A stretch of DNA of 64,000 nucleotides from Spirabiliibacterium mucosae (GCF_014884965.1 NZ_JABTBO010000009.1:18759-82758), one strand, 5' to 3'; numbered from the stretch's first letter, positions 48,991 to 57,705 are shown. The notes: generated by a model from the sequence alone, not told the origin. Program-made: numbers and translations.

Positions 48991-49855
48991 TTAAGGTCCG
49001 CTAAAACACACATAAGGATATTGCGGATGCTCTTGCATTGCCTTTGATATTTTGGTGATAAATCTTGAATAGAAGTCGGCATAAACATATCTATGAGCGA
49101 CAATAAACGCATTTTGCTCCTCTGCACTCAACGCTCTCCATTCAAGATCTGGATAAAAAGATTCATAAACTCATAATCAAATCCACTCTCTCGCACCTGA
49201 GATTTGAAATACTCCAATTTTTCACTCTCGGGCTTATCGCTTAATAATGAAAGGAGATTACGCAAATCTGTAATAAGCTTGTTAATACTCTCATAGGTGA
49301 AAATATTGTCACCCCACCAATCAAAATTTTCCTCAATTATGCCATACTCTTCATCTGGCACTCGCCCTTGAATACTTAAATCAAAATAACGCGCTAAAAA
49401 CCAATATAAAGATAAGAAAGCTCGAATCTTACCTCCAGCACCATCAAAAATTCACTTTTCCTGCTATCTCTAAAGTAATCGATAATCGGCCCTGAGCAAA
49501 CACCAACCCAAAAATATCCACCCGACGTTTTTTCATCTTCAATTTCAATTTGATACAACGCTTTATCAAGTTCAACCCATTGCCCCCAATGCCATAATTG
49601 TATCACCACACCAGGAAGCTCTCGTTGTAATTGTTTGGCAATCTCTGTCTCTTGTGTATAAAAACGCTCGCACTCTTTATTAAATGCTACGTTCCCCTCC
49701 AACACCTTGAAAGTAAAATCCTGGATCAACGTTTCAATCTGCTCAACTAATGTGGGAGAAATCGGCAACATTGAAGAATCAACGCCTCCCTTATCACTCC
49801 ACAATAACGCGCCAACCTCAAGACTAACACGCAATTCTTTTAAGTCATTTAACAT
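48991..49855 (-). pseudogene. Unknown protein, broken by two one-base losses
   Basis: I do not recognise this gene. From ATG 49855 it reads MLNDLKELRVSLEVGALLWS to RKSEFL, then shifts frame. Adding one base to the A run at 49446-49450 gives SEFFDGAGGKIRAFLSLYWFL and continues to FDYEFMNLF. Adding another to the A run at 49155-49159 gives NLFYPDLEWRALSAEEQNAF, ending CFSGP. The whole would be about 288 residues, soluble, acidic, rich in Trp and Phe. It is AT-rich, lacks uptake signals by eye, and sits beside a toxin-antitoxin pair, suggesting a recently gained gene. Confidence 0.65.
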
Positions 49856-49946
49856 AATTCATCTCCTTTTTCAAAGGCCAGTAGACCAGTCTATCGCCTT
49901 TAAAGAGAAAAATAAATTCTTTTATTTTAATGTGCTAAGTGAATGA

Positions 49947-49970
49947 AAAAGTGCGGTCAACCGCACTTTT
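49947..49970. terminator. Inverted uptake-signal terminator
   Basis: AAAAGTGCGGT / ACCGCACTTTT with a 2-base loop, 12 bases after the stop of the discoidin-domain gene (minus strand), with T runs on both sides. Confidence 0.7.
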
Positions 49971-49981
49971 ATTTTGGTGTT

Positions 49982-50770
49982 TTACACATTGCGCCCGAGC
50001 ACTTCAAGTTGGGAAAGTGCGGTGAAAGGGGCGTGTTCTTTGCCTTTGATGAGGTTGGTGAGTGTGATGCGTTGGCATTGGCGGGCGCTGAAGTGGTAGT
50101 GCTGCGCTTTGCCGGTGCGTTCGGCCTCAAGCACTTCGGCGTGTTCGCCGTCAAAGGTCACGGTGATGGATTGCCACCAGCTGTCGTGCGGGAAATCAGC
50201 GCGCAGATAAAGCACCACGCCATCAACCTCCACGGGGCGGCCAAAATCAATGGTCAGTTCAGCCTGCGGGTCTTGCGCGTTACTCCACGAGGTGTACGGA
50301 TAGGAGCCGTGGGCGTTGGTATCAAAAGCGCCGTCAATCACGTTGCGTGGGGCAAAGCGGATGTTGCCGGGTTTGATATTGCTCAGTGCGCAGGGGTAAA
50401 CGCCTTGCTGCTCGGCTTGTTGATAAGGGTTGTAGGCCAAATTGCCGTATTGCTGGATTTCATACTCTCTGGCCGTGCGCACCCACACAAAATGCAACCC
50501 GCCGCGGAAGGCTTTGTCAGAGTTATACACCCGCACGCCGTCGCCAAATGGAATGGTGAACACCAGCTTTTCGGTGAGATACAGCAGCGCACTTTCAAAG
50601 CTGTCTTCCAACCGCACTTTTAAAAAACACGGGTAGCTTTGCGCCTCCACCACCCACGCATCGCCCTCGGCATATTCGCCTTTGTAGGTGGTAGCGATTT
50701 CGTCAAAATCACTGCGAGCGAGTTTGATGTTGTTGTCTTTGTCTAATAAGGTTAGTGTGAGTTTTTGCAT
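49982..50770 (-). CDS. Discoidin (F5/8 type C)-like carbohydrate-binding protein, role unknown
   Basis: A 262-residue protein with no signal peptide. The N-terminal half (about 1-125) includes KLTLTLLDKDNNIKLARSDFDE and is not recognised. The C-terminal half resembles a galactose-binding/discoidin domain: NVIDGAFDTNAHGSYPYTSW, then AELTIDFGRPVEVDGVVLYLRADFPHDSWW. It is last in the run after the sulfatase and its maturase, so it probably handles the same sugar in the cytoplasm. It could be a binding or accessory protein; no catalytic residues are evident. Confidence 0.72.
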   Translation of the reverse strand: MQKLTLTLLDKDNNIKLARSDFDEIATTYKGEYAEGDAWVVEAQSYPCFLKVRLEDSFESALLYLTEKLVFTIPFGDGVRVYNSDKAFRGGLHFVWVRTAREYEIQQYGNLAYNPYQQAEQQGVYPCALSNIKPGNIRFAPRNVIDGAFDTNAHGSYPYTSWSNAQDPQAELTIDFGRPVEVDGVVLYLRADFPHDSWWQSITVTFDGEHAEVLEAERTGKAQHYHFSARQCQRITLTNLIKGKEHAPFTALSQLEVLGRNV

Positions 50771-50788
50771 GATTCGTCCTCGAGAAGA

Positions 50789-50808
50789 AAGCGGGCCTGC
50801 GCCCGCTT
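50789..50808 (-). other. Hairpin between sulfatase and discoidin genes
   Basis: AAGCGGGC / GCCCGCTT with loop CTGC, immediately after the sulfatase stop. There is no T run. It is one of a series of short GC-rich hairpins placed after genes in this locus. Confidence 0.6.
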
Positions 50809-50813
50809 AATCA

Positions 50814-52436
50814 TTATCCTTGGGGATTTGAAGAATCTTCAATCGCTTTAAATTCTTCAGGATTCCAAGCAACTGGTTTGGGCTGTTTTACAATCCAGTC
50901 ATGGAATGCTTTTTGCATTTCTTTGACTTTTTCAGGATATTTTTCAGCTAAATCTTGGCTTTCAAATGGATCGTCTTTGTCGTTGAAAAGACGCAATTTA
51001 TTCGATCCATCATTGTAGAAGTATAACGCCCAATCTTGATCGCGAATTGCCCATGAGCTTTTTGACAATTTTTCAAGATTTGGATTTTTAGGGACTTCAT
51101 TGGTTTGATAAGTGATGTAGTGCCAATAATCATTCCAGAATTTTTGGTTCTCTTCACTATAGTGTTTTGCACCAGGGCCGGCCCAATATAAATATTGGTG
51201 TGGCGAGGTTTTTTCTTTGCCTTCTAACACAGGCAAAATATCTTTGCCATCAAGCTTGAGATCGGCTGGAATGTTAATGTTGGCCGCTGTCAACGCAGTT
51301 GGCAAAATATCAATGGCAGAAACCAAGGTGTTATTCACGCTGCCCGCTGGGATGTGATTTGGCCATGAAACAATAAATGGCACATGCACACCGCCGTTAT
51401 ACATTTGGCCTTTGAAGCCGCGGTCGTTTCCGTTAAGTGGCATTGGCGCTTCATGCACAGAGCCATTATCGGAGAGGAAGAAAACAATGGTGTTATCCCA
51501 TTTGCCTTCGTCTTTTAATTTTTGAATAATTTTGCCAATGCCTTCATCGGCTGCATTGATGGCGGCAAAATATTTATCCGCTTCAACATTGCCGGTGTTG
51601 AATTTGTCCATGTATTTCGCCGGTGACGCTTCTTCTAATGGAATATGCGGCACGCTGTAAGCGAGATTAAGGAAAAATGGCTTGTCGCCCGATTTATCAA
51701 TAAAATTCAACGCTTCATCGGTTAAATTGTGGGTCAAATAGCCCCAAGAGGTTTCATTTTTATCGTTGCGCCACAGTGCAGGTGAATCCCAAAGGGCGGC
51801 ACCAGACACATAGTAACTATACGAATAATCAAAGCCACGTTCATAAGGGGCGTAGCCTTTTTCGGCAACGGAGGCAAAGTTGTCGTGGTAATCACGGGTG
51901 CGTTTATCCTCTGGCTTGGTGATGCGGCCAATGGATTTGTCTTTGTTGACTTTGGCATTGTGATATTTACCAATATTGGCTGTGGTGTAGCCGTTTTCTT
52001 GGAACAAGGCTGGCAGTAATTTCACATCTAATGGGATGCCATTAAAGGAATCATCATTACTGTAAATGCCCATTGAACCTGGGTTACGGCCGGTGAAAAT
52101 GCCCGCACGGGATGGCCCACACACGGGGTGCGCCACAAACGCATTGGTCATTTTCACGCCGTCGGCTGCCAGCTGAGACACATTCGGCATCGCACGCTGG
52201 GCGGCATCGATCATTTTGTCTAAATCGCCTTGATAACGCGCCGCTACAGGCCGTTTACTCAGCTCATTTTTATCGAGGGTATCCAGTGCAAAATCCAGCT
52301 GCCCTGACCCGAGATCGTCCATCACAATCACAAGCACATTCGGTTTATGCGCTTGCTCGGCTGCATAAACAGGCTGTGCCACCCCGCCTACCACCATCGC
52401 GGAGAGTAGGCATTTATTTAATAATGATAGTTTCAT
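50814..52436 (-). CDS. Exported sulfatase (Cys-type)
   Basis: Removes sulfate esters from a sugar. The 540-residue protein has a signal peptide (MKLSLLNKCLLSAMVVGGVA...YAA), the metal motif VMDDLGSG (Asp40, Asp41) and the sulfatase signature CGPSRAGIFTGR. Cys106 there must be turned into formylglycine. Further sites are ANIGKYHN, FFLSDNGSVHEAP and GFKGQMYNGG. The Cys-type signature fits the radical-SAM maturase encoded upstream. The family includes N-acetylgalactosamine and glucosamine sulfatases; exact substrate is inferred from the operon. Confidence 0.92.
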   Translation of the reverse strand: MKLSLLNKCLLSAMVVGGVAQPVYAAEQAHKPNVLVIVMDDLGSGQLDFALDTLDKNELSKRPVAARYQGDLDKMIDAAQRAMPNVSQLAADGVKMTNAFVAHPVCGPSRAGIFTGRNPGSMGIYSNDDSFNGIPLDVKLLPALFQENGYTTANIGKYHNAKVNKDKSIGRITKPEDKRTRDYHDNFASVAEKGYAPYERGFDYSYSYYVSGAALWDSPALWRNDKNETSWGYLTHNLTDEALNFIDKSGDKPFFLNLAYSVPHIPLEEASPAKYMDKFNTGNVEADKYFAAINAADEGIGKIIQKLKDEGKWDNTIVFFLSDNGSVHEAPMPLNGNDRGFKGQMYNGGVHVPFIVSWPNHIPAGSVNNTLVSAIDILPTALTAANINIPADLKLDGKDILPVLEGKEKTSPHQYLYWAGPGAKHYSEENQKFWNDYWHYITYQTNEVPKNPNLEKLSKSSWAIRDQDWALYFYNDGSNKLRLFNDKDDPFESQDLAEKYPEKVKEMQKAFHDWIVKQPKPVAWNPEEFKAIEDSSNPQG

Positions 52437-52481
52437 TATGACTCCTTTGTCGTTGGATTGTTAACATTACCCTTCAACCGC

Positions 52482-52570
52482 ACTTTAGGTACTTTAGGTA
52501 CTTTAGGTACTTTAGGTACTTTAGGTACTTTAGGTACTTTAGGTACTTTAGGTACTTTAGGTACTTTAAG
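52482..52570. repeat. Nine tandem copies of a 9-base unit
   Basis: ACTTTAGGT is repeated nine times without change from 52482 to 52562, followed by one imperfect partial copy. It lies between the maturase stop and the sulfatase start, 46 bases upstream of the sulfatase ATG. The first unit overlaps the end of an uptake-signal-like CCGCACTTT. The perfect identity suggests recent expansion by slippage and likely length variation between strains. Confidence 0.95.
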
Positions 52571-52594
52571 CACTTAGGCCATTGAATGATAGCT

Positions 52595-53803
52595 TTATCG
52601 AATCATTGTCATAATCTCTGCTGCCAGCCCACCACGCTGCACAATTTGGCGCATGCGGTTCATCACAGGCGCAGTTTGGCGGAAAAAGAGCTGGTAGGAT
52701 GGGCAGAGGTAATTGTGTTTGTGCACCTCACCTTTGAGCGGCACAATGCGATGTTTTGGGCAGCCGCCGTGGCAGATGAGTTTGACATCACACTTTTCGC
52801 ACGCTTTGGTTAAAGTATCACGCTTGGCATCACCAAAGGCCACTTGTTTTTTCGAATTGATGATCTCTGTCAGGGGCGTTTTGGCCGCATTGCCCACTCT
52901 GTATGCGGGGTAAACAAAGTGGTCGCAGGAATAAATATCGCCATTGGCCTCGATCACCACCGCTTTGCCGCAGGTCACGGTGTGAATGCAGCTGGTGGAC
53001 GGAAAGCCCATCCATTGGCCGAGCAAGTTGTCAAACTCGCGCACAAAAATTTTGCCCACATCACGGCGCACCCAGTGGTTGAACACATCGAGCAAAAAGC
53101 GCCCGTAGCCCTCGCGCGGGACAGAAAACGGCGCCATGCGAGCATTTTTATTCGGGGAATAATCGGCCTTGGTTAAATCGTAATTGGCCACCTCAACAAT
53201 CGGGATAAACTGCATAAAGGTGGAGCCGAGATCTTTGAGTGCCTCGTAGGTTTCAACCCCTTTGTGCCAGTTTTGATCGTTGATCACAGTCAGCGTGTTG
53301 AAATCCACTTCATACTCTTTGAGCAAGTTAATGCCGCGCTTGACACGCTCAAAGGTGGGCTGGCCGTTGATAGAAATGCGGTATTTGTCGTGCACCGCAC
53401 TGGCGCCATCAACCGAGATGCCGATTAAAAAATTGTTCTGCTTAAACAGCTCCATCCACTGGCGGTTAAAAGCAATGCCGTTGGTTTGAAAGCTGTTGGT
53501 GATGGTTTTGCCATTGGCAAATTCCCGCTGATAGGCCAGCGCTTTGCGGTAAAAATCGATCCCCATCAAGGTGGGCTCGCCGCCTTGCCAGGCAAAATCG
53601 ACACTGTCGCCGGCGTGAGATTCAATATAATTCTTCACGTAGGCTTTGAGTGTGTCGTCACTCATCAAATCCACTTTGTGGGCAAGCACCGCTTCTTTTT
53701 CAAGATAAAAGCAGTATTCGCACTTGATATTGCAGTTGAAGCTACTTGGCTTTGCCATCACATGGAAGTAGGTTGGCTTGGTATTAGATTGCTGCAAAAT
53801 CAC
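52595..53803 (-). CDS. Anaerobic sulfatase-maturating enzyme (radical SAM, SPASM)
   Basis: Converts the active-site Cys of sulfatases to formylglycine before export. The 402-residue protein has the radical SAM cluster motif CNIKCEYC (Cys24, Cys28, Cys31), SVDFAWQGGEPTLMGIDFY, and GISVDGASAVHDKYRI. The C-terminal SPASM cysteines are in SCIHTVTCGKAVVIEANGDI, CDHFVYP, KACEKCDVKLICHGGCPKH and YLCPSY. It is directly upstream of the only sulfatase in the window, its likely client. Confidence 0.93.
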   Translation of the reverse strand: MILQQSNTKPTYFHVMAKPSSFNCNIKCEYCFYLEKEAVLAHKVDLMSDDTLKAYVKNYIESHAGDSVDFAWQGGEPTLMGIDFYRKALAYQREFANGKTITNSFQTNGIAFNRQWMELFKQNNFLIGISVDGASAVHDKYRISINGQPTFERVKRGINLLKEYEVDFNTLTVINDQNWHKGVETYEALKDLGSTFMQFIPIVEVANYDLTKADYSPNKNARMAPFSVPREGYGRFLLDVFNHWVRRDVGKIFVREFDNLLGQWMGFPSTSCIHTVTCGKAVVIEANGDIYSCDHFVYPAYRVGNAAKTPLTEIINSKKQVAFGDAKRDTLTKACEKCDVKLICHGGCPKHRIVPLKGEVHKHNYLCPSYQLFFRQTAPVMNRMRQIVQRGGLAAEIMTMIR

Positions 53804-53821
53804 TCCATAAACTCAAAAGAG

Positions 53822-53850
53822 AAAAAAGGCGTTATCAAGCGATAACGCCT
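53822..53850 (-). terminator. Terminator of the lacD gene
   Basis: Stem AGGCGTTATC / GATAACGCCT with loop AAGC, followed on the minus strand by six T. It separates the lacD-containing operon from the maturase-sulfatase genes. Those must use read-through or their own promoter, although only 52 bases separate the genes. Confidence 0.85.
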
Positions 53851-53855
53851 AAAAA

Positions 53856-54803
53856 TTACAATGTAATTGGGGTCGCGTTTTCGTTGAGCACCACGTTGAG
53901 CGCTTCAATGTTCGCGCGGCCTTGGGTTTCAAGCCAGGCGCGTGCGGCCTCTTCGCCTTCGTTTTTGAACACATCCACAGCGCCCGCCCAGGTTGCGCGG
54001 CCACACAGCACGCCGTTGAAGTGGCTGCCTGCGGCTTTGGCAAAGCGCAAGGTTTCGTTGAACAGCTCAGAGCTCACACCCGCACTTAAGAAGATAAACG
54101 GCGTGTTGGTTGCATCACTTTGCTCTTTGAAAAACGCTTTGGCTTGTGCTTGGGTGTGAACCACCTCTTCGCCATAGCCTTCAACGTAATTCATGTTCAC
54201 TGGCACTTCCACTTTCAGCACGTCAACGCCAAAGCGCGGTTGGCTGAACAGTTTCATCGCTTCAATCACTTTGCGCGGTTTGAGCTTGGCGTATTCTTTT
54301 GCGTCAGTCACCTTCGCGTCGTAGCTGACTAATTCCAAGAAAAACGGCATTTCTTCAGCTTTGCATTCTGCGGCCACACGTTCCACAAAGGCTTCTTTCA
54401 CGTCGTTGACGGCTTTGCCTTCGTCGATGTCGATGTAAAGCAGCAATTTCACGCCGTCGGCGCCTTTTTCTTTTAAGCGATAGACGGATACATCATCAAT
54501 CAAATCTGGGTAACGGCCTGGCACGGTTTTATCATAACCGGTTTTTTCATAAGCCATCAAAAGCCCTGCGTTCGGTGCGCGTTGGCTGGCGGCATTCCAA
54601 CCCACTTCAGGGTCAAGCAAAATCGAGGAAGCATAAGGGGTGAGGTATTGGGATACCAGCACTTTGAAGGCCGCCAGTTGCTCGTTGGTGGCGCCCTCGC
54701 CTAACATACGACGCAATGCGCCGCGTTGGTCAATCGCCAGCGCGCCAATGATGTTAGCGTCGCTGCACAGTTTTTTTAAACGTTGTTGTCTTAAGTTAGA
54801 CAT
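53856..54803 (-). CDS. lacD: LacD-type (class I) tagatose 1,6-bisphosphate aldolase
   Basis: Splits tagatose 1,6-bisphosphate to dihydroxyacetone phosphate and glyceraldehyde 3-phosphate. The 315-residue protein begins MSNLRQQRLKKLCSDANIIGALAIDQRGAL and has SSILLDPEVGWNA, ADGVKLLLYIDIDEGKAVND and VDVLKVEVPVNMNYVEGYGE. Conserved lysines in these segments fit the Schiff-base mechanism. It is the metal-independent type known from Gram-positive lactose and galactosamine pathways, rather than the KbaY type that normally pairs with KbaZ. Confidence 0.88.
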   Translation of the reverse strand: MSNLRQQRLKKLCSDANIIGALAIDQRGALRRMLGEGATNEQLAAFKVLVSQYLTPYASSILLDPEVGWNAASQRAPNAGLLMAYEKTGYDKTVPGRYPDLIDDVSVYRLKEKGADGVKLLLYIDIDEGKAVNDVKEAFVERVAAECKAEEMPFFLELVSYDAKVTDAKEYAKLKPRKVIEAMKLFSQPRFGVDVLKVEVPVNMNYVEGYGEEVVHTQAQAKAFFKEQSDATNTPFIFLSAGVSSELFNETLRFAKAAGSHFNGVLCGRATWAGAVDVFKNEGEEAARAWLETQGRANIEALNVVLNENATPITL

Positions 54804-54868
54804 AGACTCTCCTATTAAAAATGATTCTCATCTTCTGCTTATAATAAAACCATTACGCGGAAAAAGCA

Positions 54869-54888
54869 AAGCAGGCTTGCGCCTGCTT
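54869..54888 (-). other. Hairpin between kdgK and lacD
   Basis: AAGCAGGC / GCCTGCTT with loop TTGC, five bases after the kdgK stop. A weak T-rich stretch (TGCTTTTT) follows on the minus strand, so partial termination is possible. Confidence 0.6.
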
Positions 54889-54893
54889 GAAGA

Positions 54894-55817
54894 TTATTTT
54901 GTCGGCATCGCCGCTTTCGGGATGATCGCCCCTTTGTGTTGAATCACAGTGCCGGCCAAACGGTGCCCGCCTGCGATGGCATCTAAGATCGGTTTGCCCA
55001 AAAGCCGCTCGGCAAGGTAGCCTGCGCTGAAGGAATCCCCCGCCGCGGTGGTATCGATCACGTTTTTCACCGGTGTTGGTGCCAGCTCCACGCGCTCATC
55101 ACGGGTGACCACAATGCACGATTCGCTGCCACGTTTGATCACAATTTCACGCACGCCAAACGCACAAGTGCGGTCAAGGCATTCGCTCAATGCGCTATCA
55201 CCATAGAGCATCACTTCATCATCAAAGGTTAAAAACGCAATGTCGGTGAGTTTTAAAATGCGGGCGTAGGCGGCTTGCGTGGCTTCTTTGCTTTCCCACA
55301 AAATTGGGCGATAGTTGTTGTCAAAGGCGATTTTCACGCCGTTGTTGTGGGCGCGTTCTAGCAGGTCGAATAAAATGTTGCGCTCTTTTTCCGGCAAAAT
55401 AGCCAAGCTAATGCCGCTGAGATAAATCAGTTCATAATCACTCAACGTGCGATAAAGCGCCTCGATATCCACACTCGAGAGCCAAAAGCGCGCGGCGGCG
55501 TCACTGCGCCAGTAGCGGAAATCACGCTCGCCGTCTTCGCGGGTGGAGATGGTGTAAAGCCCTGGCAGTTTTTTCTCAGAAATGGCCACCAAATCAGTAT
55601 TGATGCCCTCTTGCTGCCATGCGTCCAACATTGTGCGGCTGAACTCGTCGGTGCCAAGGCCGGTGAGGTAAGCGACATCCACGCCTTGATTTTCTGTCAA
55701 ACGAGAAAGGTAAAGTGCGGTATTTAAGGTATCCCCACCAAAGCCCGAGCTGTAAAGGTCGCCTTCTTTTTTCAGCTCAACCATGCATTCGCCGATAATT
55801 GCTACTTTTTTCGCCAT
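54894..55817 (-). CDS. kdgK: 2-keto-3-deoxygluconate kinase (PfkB family)
   Basis: Phosphorylates 2-keto-3-deoxygluconate, the late intermediate of uronate breakdown. The 307-residue protein starts MAKKVAIIGECMVELKKEG and has the PfkB motifs GFGGDTLNTALYLSRL and the catalytic DTTAAGDSFSAGYLAERL. ATG 55817 with GAGGTG is preferred to an upstream start. It could also phosphorylate tagatose 6-phosphate, since no other candidate PfkB kinase for that step is present, but the sequence best fits KdgK. Confidence 0.88.
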   Translation of the reverse strand: MAKKVAIIGECMVELKKEGDLYSSGFGGDTLNTALYLSRLTENQGVDVAYLTGLGTDEFSRTMLDAWQQEGINTDLVAISEKKLPGLYTISTREDGERDFRYWRSDAAARFWLSSVDIEALYRTLSDYELIYLSGISLAILPEKERNILFDLLERAHNNGVKIAFDNNYRPILWESKEATQAAYARILKLTDIAFLTFDDEVMLYGDSALSECLDRTCAFGVREIVIKRGSESCIVVTRDERVELAPTPVKNVIDTTAAGDSFSAGYLAERLLGKPILDAIAGGHRLAGTVIQHKGAIIPKAAMPTK

Positions 55818-55840
55818 GCTATCACCTCTTGAATTAGACA

Positions 55841-55862
55841 AAGCCAGCGTAATGCTGGCTTT
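55841..55862 (-). other. Hairpin between dhuI-like gene and kdgK
   Basis: AAGCCAGC / GCTGGCTT with a 5-base loop, between the isomerase stop and the kdgK ribosome site. No T run follows. Confidence 0.6.
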
Positions 55863-55875
55863 TATGTGTGTGAAA

Positions 55876-56517
55876 TTATGCTTTTAACACGCTTTCAACG
55901 TATGCGCGGATTTCGTCATCTTGGCAGTTGTTGAAGAAACATTCTTGGAAGCGCTCGCCAGTGACAGCGGTTTTCACCAATTCTGGGTCAAGGGCTTTCA
56001 AGGTGTCAAGGTAGTTGTCTTTCGCTACAGCGGCTTTCACTTGGTTTAGGATGCCTGCGTTGCGCAATTGTGGCTCTTTGCGCTCAACTGGGTAGCCTTG
56101 GCCACGTTCGCCGGCAAAGGCTTTTTCAAACATATAGCGAACGTTCAACTCCGCACCCCAGCCAAAGCCTTTTGCAAAGGCCAAAGACAAGGCGTTACCG
56201 TTGTTGATTTGGGCAAACAAGAAAGCATCTGCTGGGTCTAAGCAGTAGCCACACACCACGCCTGGGTGCGCGTTCAACGACATCAATGCGCCTTGGCCTG
56301 TGCCGCAACCGGCGATAACAAAATCAACCGCTTTAGAGTTCAACAAAATGCTGGCCATGATGCCAAGGTGGATGTAGGTGAGGTGATGGTCGTTTTCGCT
56401 GTCCATACCGACGTTATACACATCGTAGCCTTTTGGGGCTACCACGCTTTGTAATTCTTTTAAAATAATTGGGTTTTTTGCCGCTTGGCTGTTTTCCATC
56501 ATTAATGCAATTTTCAT
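55876..56517 (-). CDS. RpiB/LacAB-family isomerase, probably DhuI-like
   Basis: A 213-residue protein beginning MKIALMMENSQAAKNPIILKEL. The family's active-site Cys lies in AGCGTGQGALMSLNAHPGVVC, where RpiB proteins have CGTG. It is longer than RpiB or LacB and matches the size of DhuI, the isomerase of 4-deoxy-5-hexoseulose uronate in streptococcal glycosaminoglycan clusters. Its place between the GH105 hydrolase and kdgK supports that role. A galactose 6-phosphate isomerase function is the alternative. Confidence 0.75.
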   Translation of the reverse strand: MKIALMMENSQAAKNPIILKELQSVVAPKGYDVYNVGMDSENDHHLTYIHLGIMASILLNSKAVDFVIAGCGTGQGALMSLNAHPGVVCGYCLDPADAFLFAQINNGNALSLAFAKGFGWGAELNVRYMFEKAFAGERGQGYPVERKEPQLRNAGILNQVKAAVAKDNYLDTLKALDPELVKTAVTGERFQECFFNNCQDDEIRAYVESVLKA

Positions 56518-56566
56518 AAATGCTTTTCCTTAAATGTCGCTTAAAAAATACTCTTCAAATATATTG

Positions 56567-56592
56567 AAAGTGCGGTTCATTTTACCGCACTT
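56567..56592 (-). other. Inverted uptake-signal hairpin between GH105 and isomerase genes
   Basis: AAAGTGCGGT / ACCGCACTT with a 7-base loop in the 98-base gap between the hydrolase stop and the isomerase start. It may dampen transcription or protect the upstream mRNA. Confidence 0.55.
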
Positions 56593-56615
56593 AGGGTTTT
56601 TCATCAACTCATTGC

Positions 56616-57662
56616 TTATTGATTGATGTTTTGCACTTCACAGCCGGCGAGCAAGAATGCGCCTGCGCCGTAGTCAATATTGTGCTCAAATTTCACATCA
56701 CGCGGGTTAAAGGCTGGCAGCTGAACCCAACCGATCATGCCGTTTTCGTGCACCGCACTTTCCAGCGCGGACCACGCCTTTTCAACTACTGGCAAATAGG
56801 TTGCTTTGTCTAGCACGTTGTGGTTCACGCCCCAAGCGAGCGCATAGCAAAAGAGCGAGCTGGCGGAGCTTTCTGGCGCTGGGAAGTTGTCTGGGTCAAG
56901 CAAGCTGGCACGCCAAAAGCCGTCGTCGTGTTGGTATTTGACAACTTGTTCAGCCAGTTGTTTGTACAACGCCAAATAACGATCGCGATCGGCAAAATCG
57001 GCCGGCACGCTTTCCAAAATGCGTGGAATTGCGGCAATCACCCAGCCAATGCCACGGCTCCAAAACACTTTTTCGCCGTTGGCTTCACGCATTTCGCTGC
57101 CTTTGCCGTCAGGAATGTAGCGATGATCGCGATAGAAAAGTGCGGTTTCTGGGTCTTGCAGGTGTTCTACGCTGTCCCAAAATGCTTGGTTCATGTAGTC
57201 AACGTATTTGGCATCGCCTGTTTGTTTGCTCAATTTGGCAAACGCCGGCGGCGCCATAAAGAGTGAGTCGCACCACCACCAGTCTTCTCGGCCAGGTTTT
57301 GGGTTGTCGATCATGTCATTGATGAAGTTGATGGTTGGCTCAAGCGCTTCTTCTTGGTTGATTTCAGGGTAAACATCAATATAGCCTTGCGCGCACACCA
57401 AATCATCGGCAAAACGGGCGTTAGGGCCGGTACGAAAGCCAGTGTGTAAGGTGTAATTTAGCACGCCGTCGCGATAGTCGTTGTCGCCGGTGGCCTTCCA
57501 TGCGGCCGCCACGCAAGACCAAAATACGCCGCGCTCCCAGTCGGTGTCTTTAATAAAACGGGTTTTGCCTGAACGGCGAATAACGCTGCGGGTTTGGTTA
57601 GCCGCCTGCCAGCGATACACGCGTTTCATCAGGGTTTGCACCGCGTCTTTTTGAATGCTCAT
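56616..57662 (-). CDS. GH105-type unsaturated uronyl hydrolase
   Basis: Cytoplasmic hydrolase that removes a 4,5-unsaturated uronic acid from a disaccharide made by a polysaccharide lyase. The 348-residue (alpha/alpha)6-barrel protein has RFADDLVCAQGYIDVYPE and DWWWCDSLFMAPPAF, with likely catalytic Asp residues about 87 and 132, and VFWSRGIGWVIAAIPRIL. The WWCDSLFMAPP pattern points to GH105 (YteR-like) rather than the GH88 enzymes usual in glycosaminoglycan loci. No signal peptide is present. It follows the PTS IIA gene. Confidence 0.87.
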   Translation of the reverse strand: MSIQKDAVQTLMKRVYRWQAANQTRSVIRRSGKTRFIKDTDWERGVFWSCVAAAWKATGDNDYRDGVLNYTLHTGFRTGPNARFADDLVCAQGYIDVYPEINQEEALEPTINFINDMIDNPKPGREDWWWCDSLFMAPPAFAKLSKQTGDAKYVDYMNQAFWDSVEHLQDPETALFYRDHRYIPDGKGSEMREANGEKVFWSRGIGWVIAAIPRILESVPADFADRDRYLALYKQLAEQVVKYQHDDGFWRASLLDPDNFPAPESSASSLFCYALAWGVNHNVLDKATYLPVVEKAWSALESAVHENGMIGWVQLPAFNPRDVKFEHNIDYGAGAFLLAGCEVQNINQ

Positions 57663-57678
57663 ACATGCTCCTTTTTAA

Positions 57679-57700
57679 AAAGTGCGGTCAACCGCACTTT
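57679..57700 (-). terminator. Inverted uptake-signal hairpin with T run after PTS IIA
   Basis: AAAGTGCGGT / ACCGCACTTT with a 2-base loop, followed on the minus strand by TTTTT. It lies between the IIA and hydrolase genes, so it would be an internal, partial terminator. Confidence 0.55.
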
Positions 57701-57705
57701 GACTA

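Noticed and set aside
49943..50623. 226-codon plus-strand open frame opposite the discoidin-domain gene
   Set aside because: It begins within an uptake-signal hairpin, has no ribosome site and resembles no family, while the minus-strand frame has a clear discoidin domain.
52482..52570. Regular repeats resembling a CRISPR array
   Set aside because: The units are only 9 bases, directly abutting, with no spacers and no cas genes nearby.
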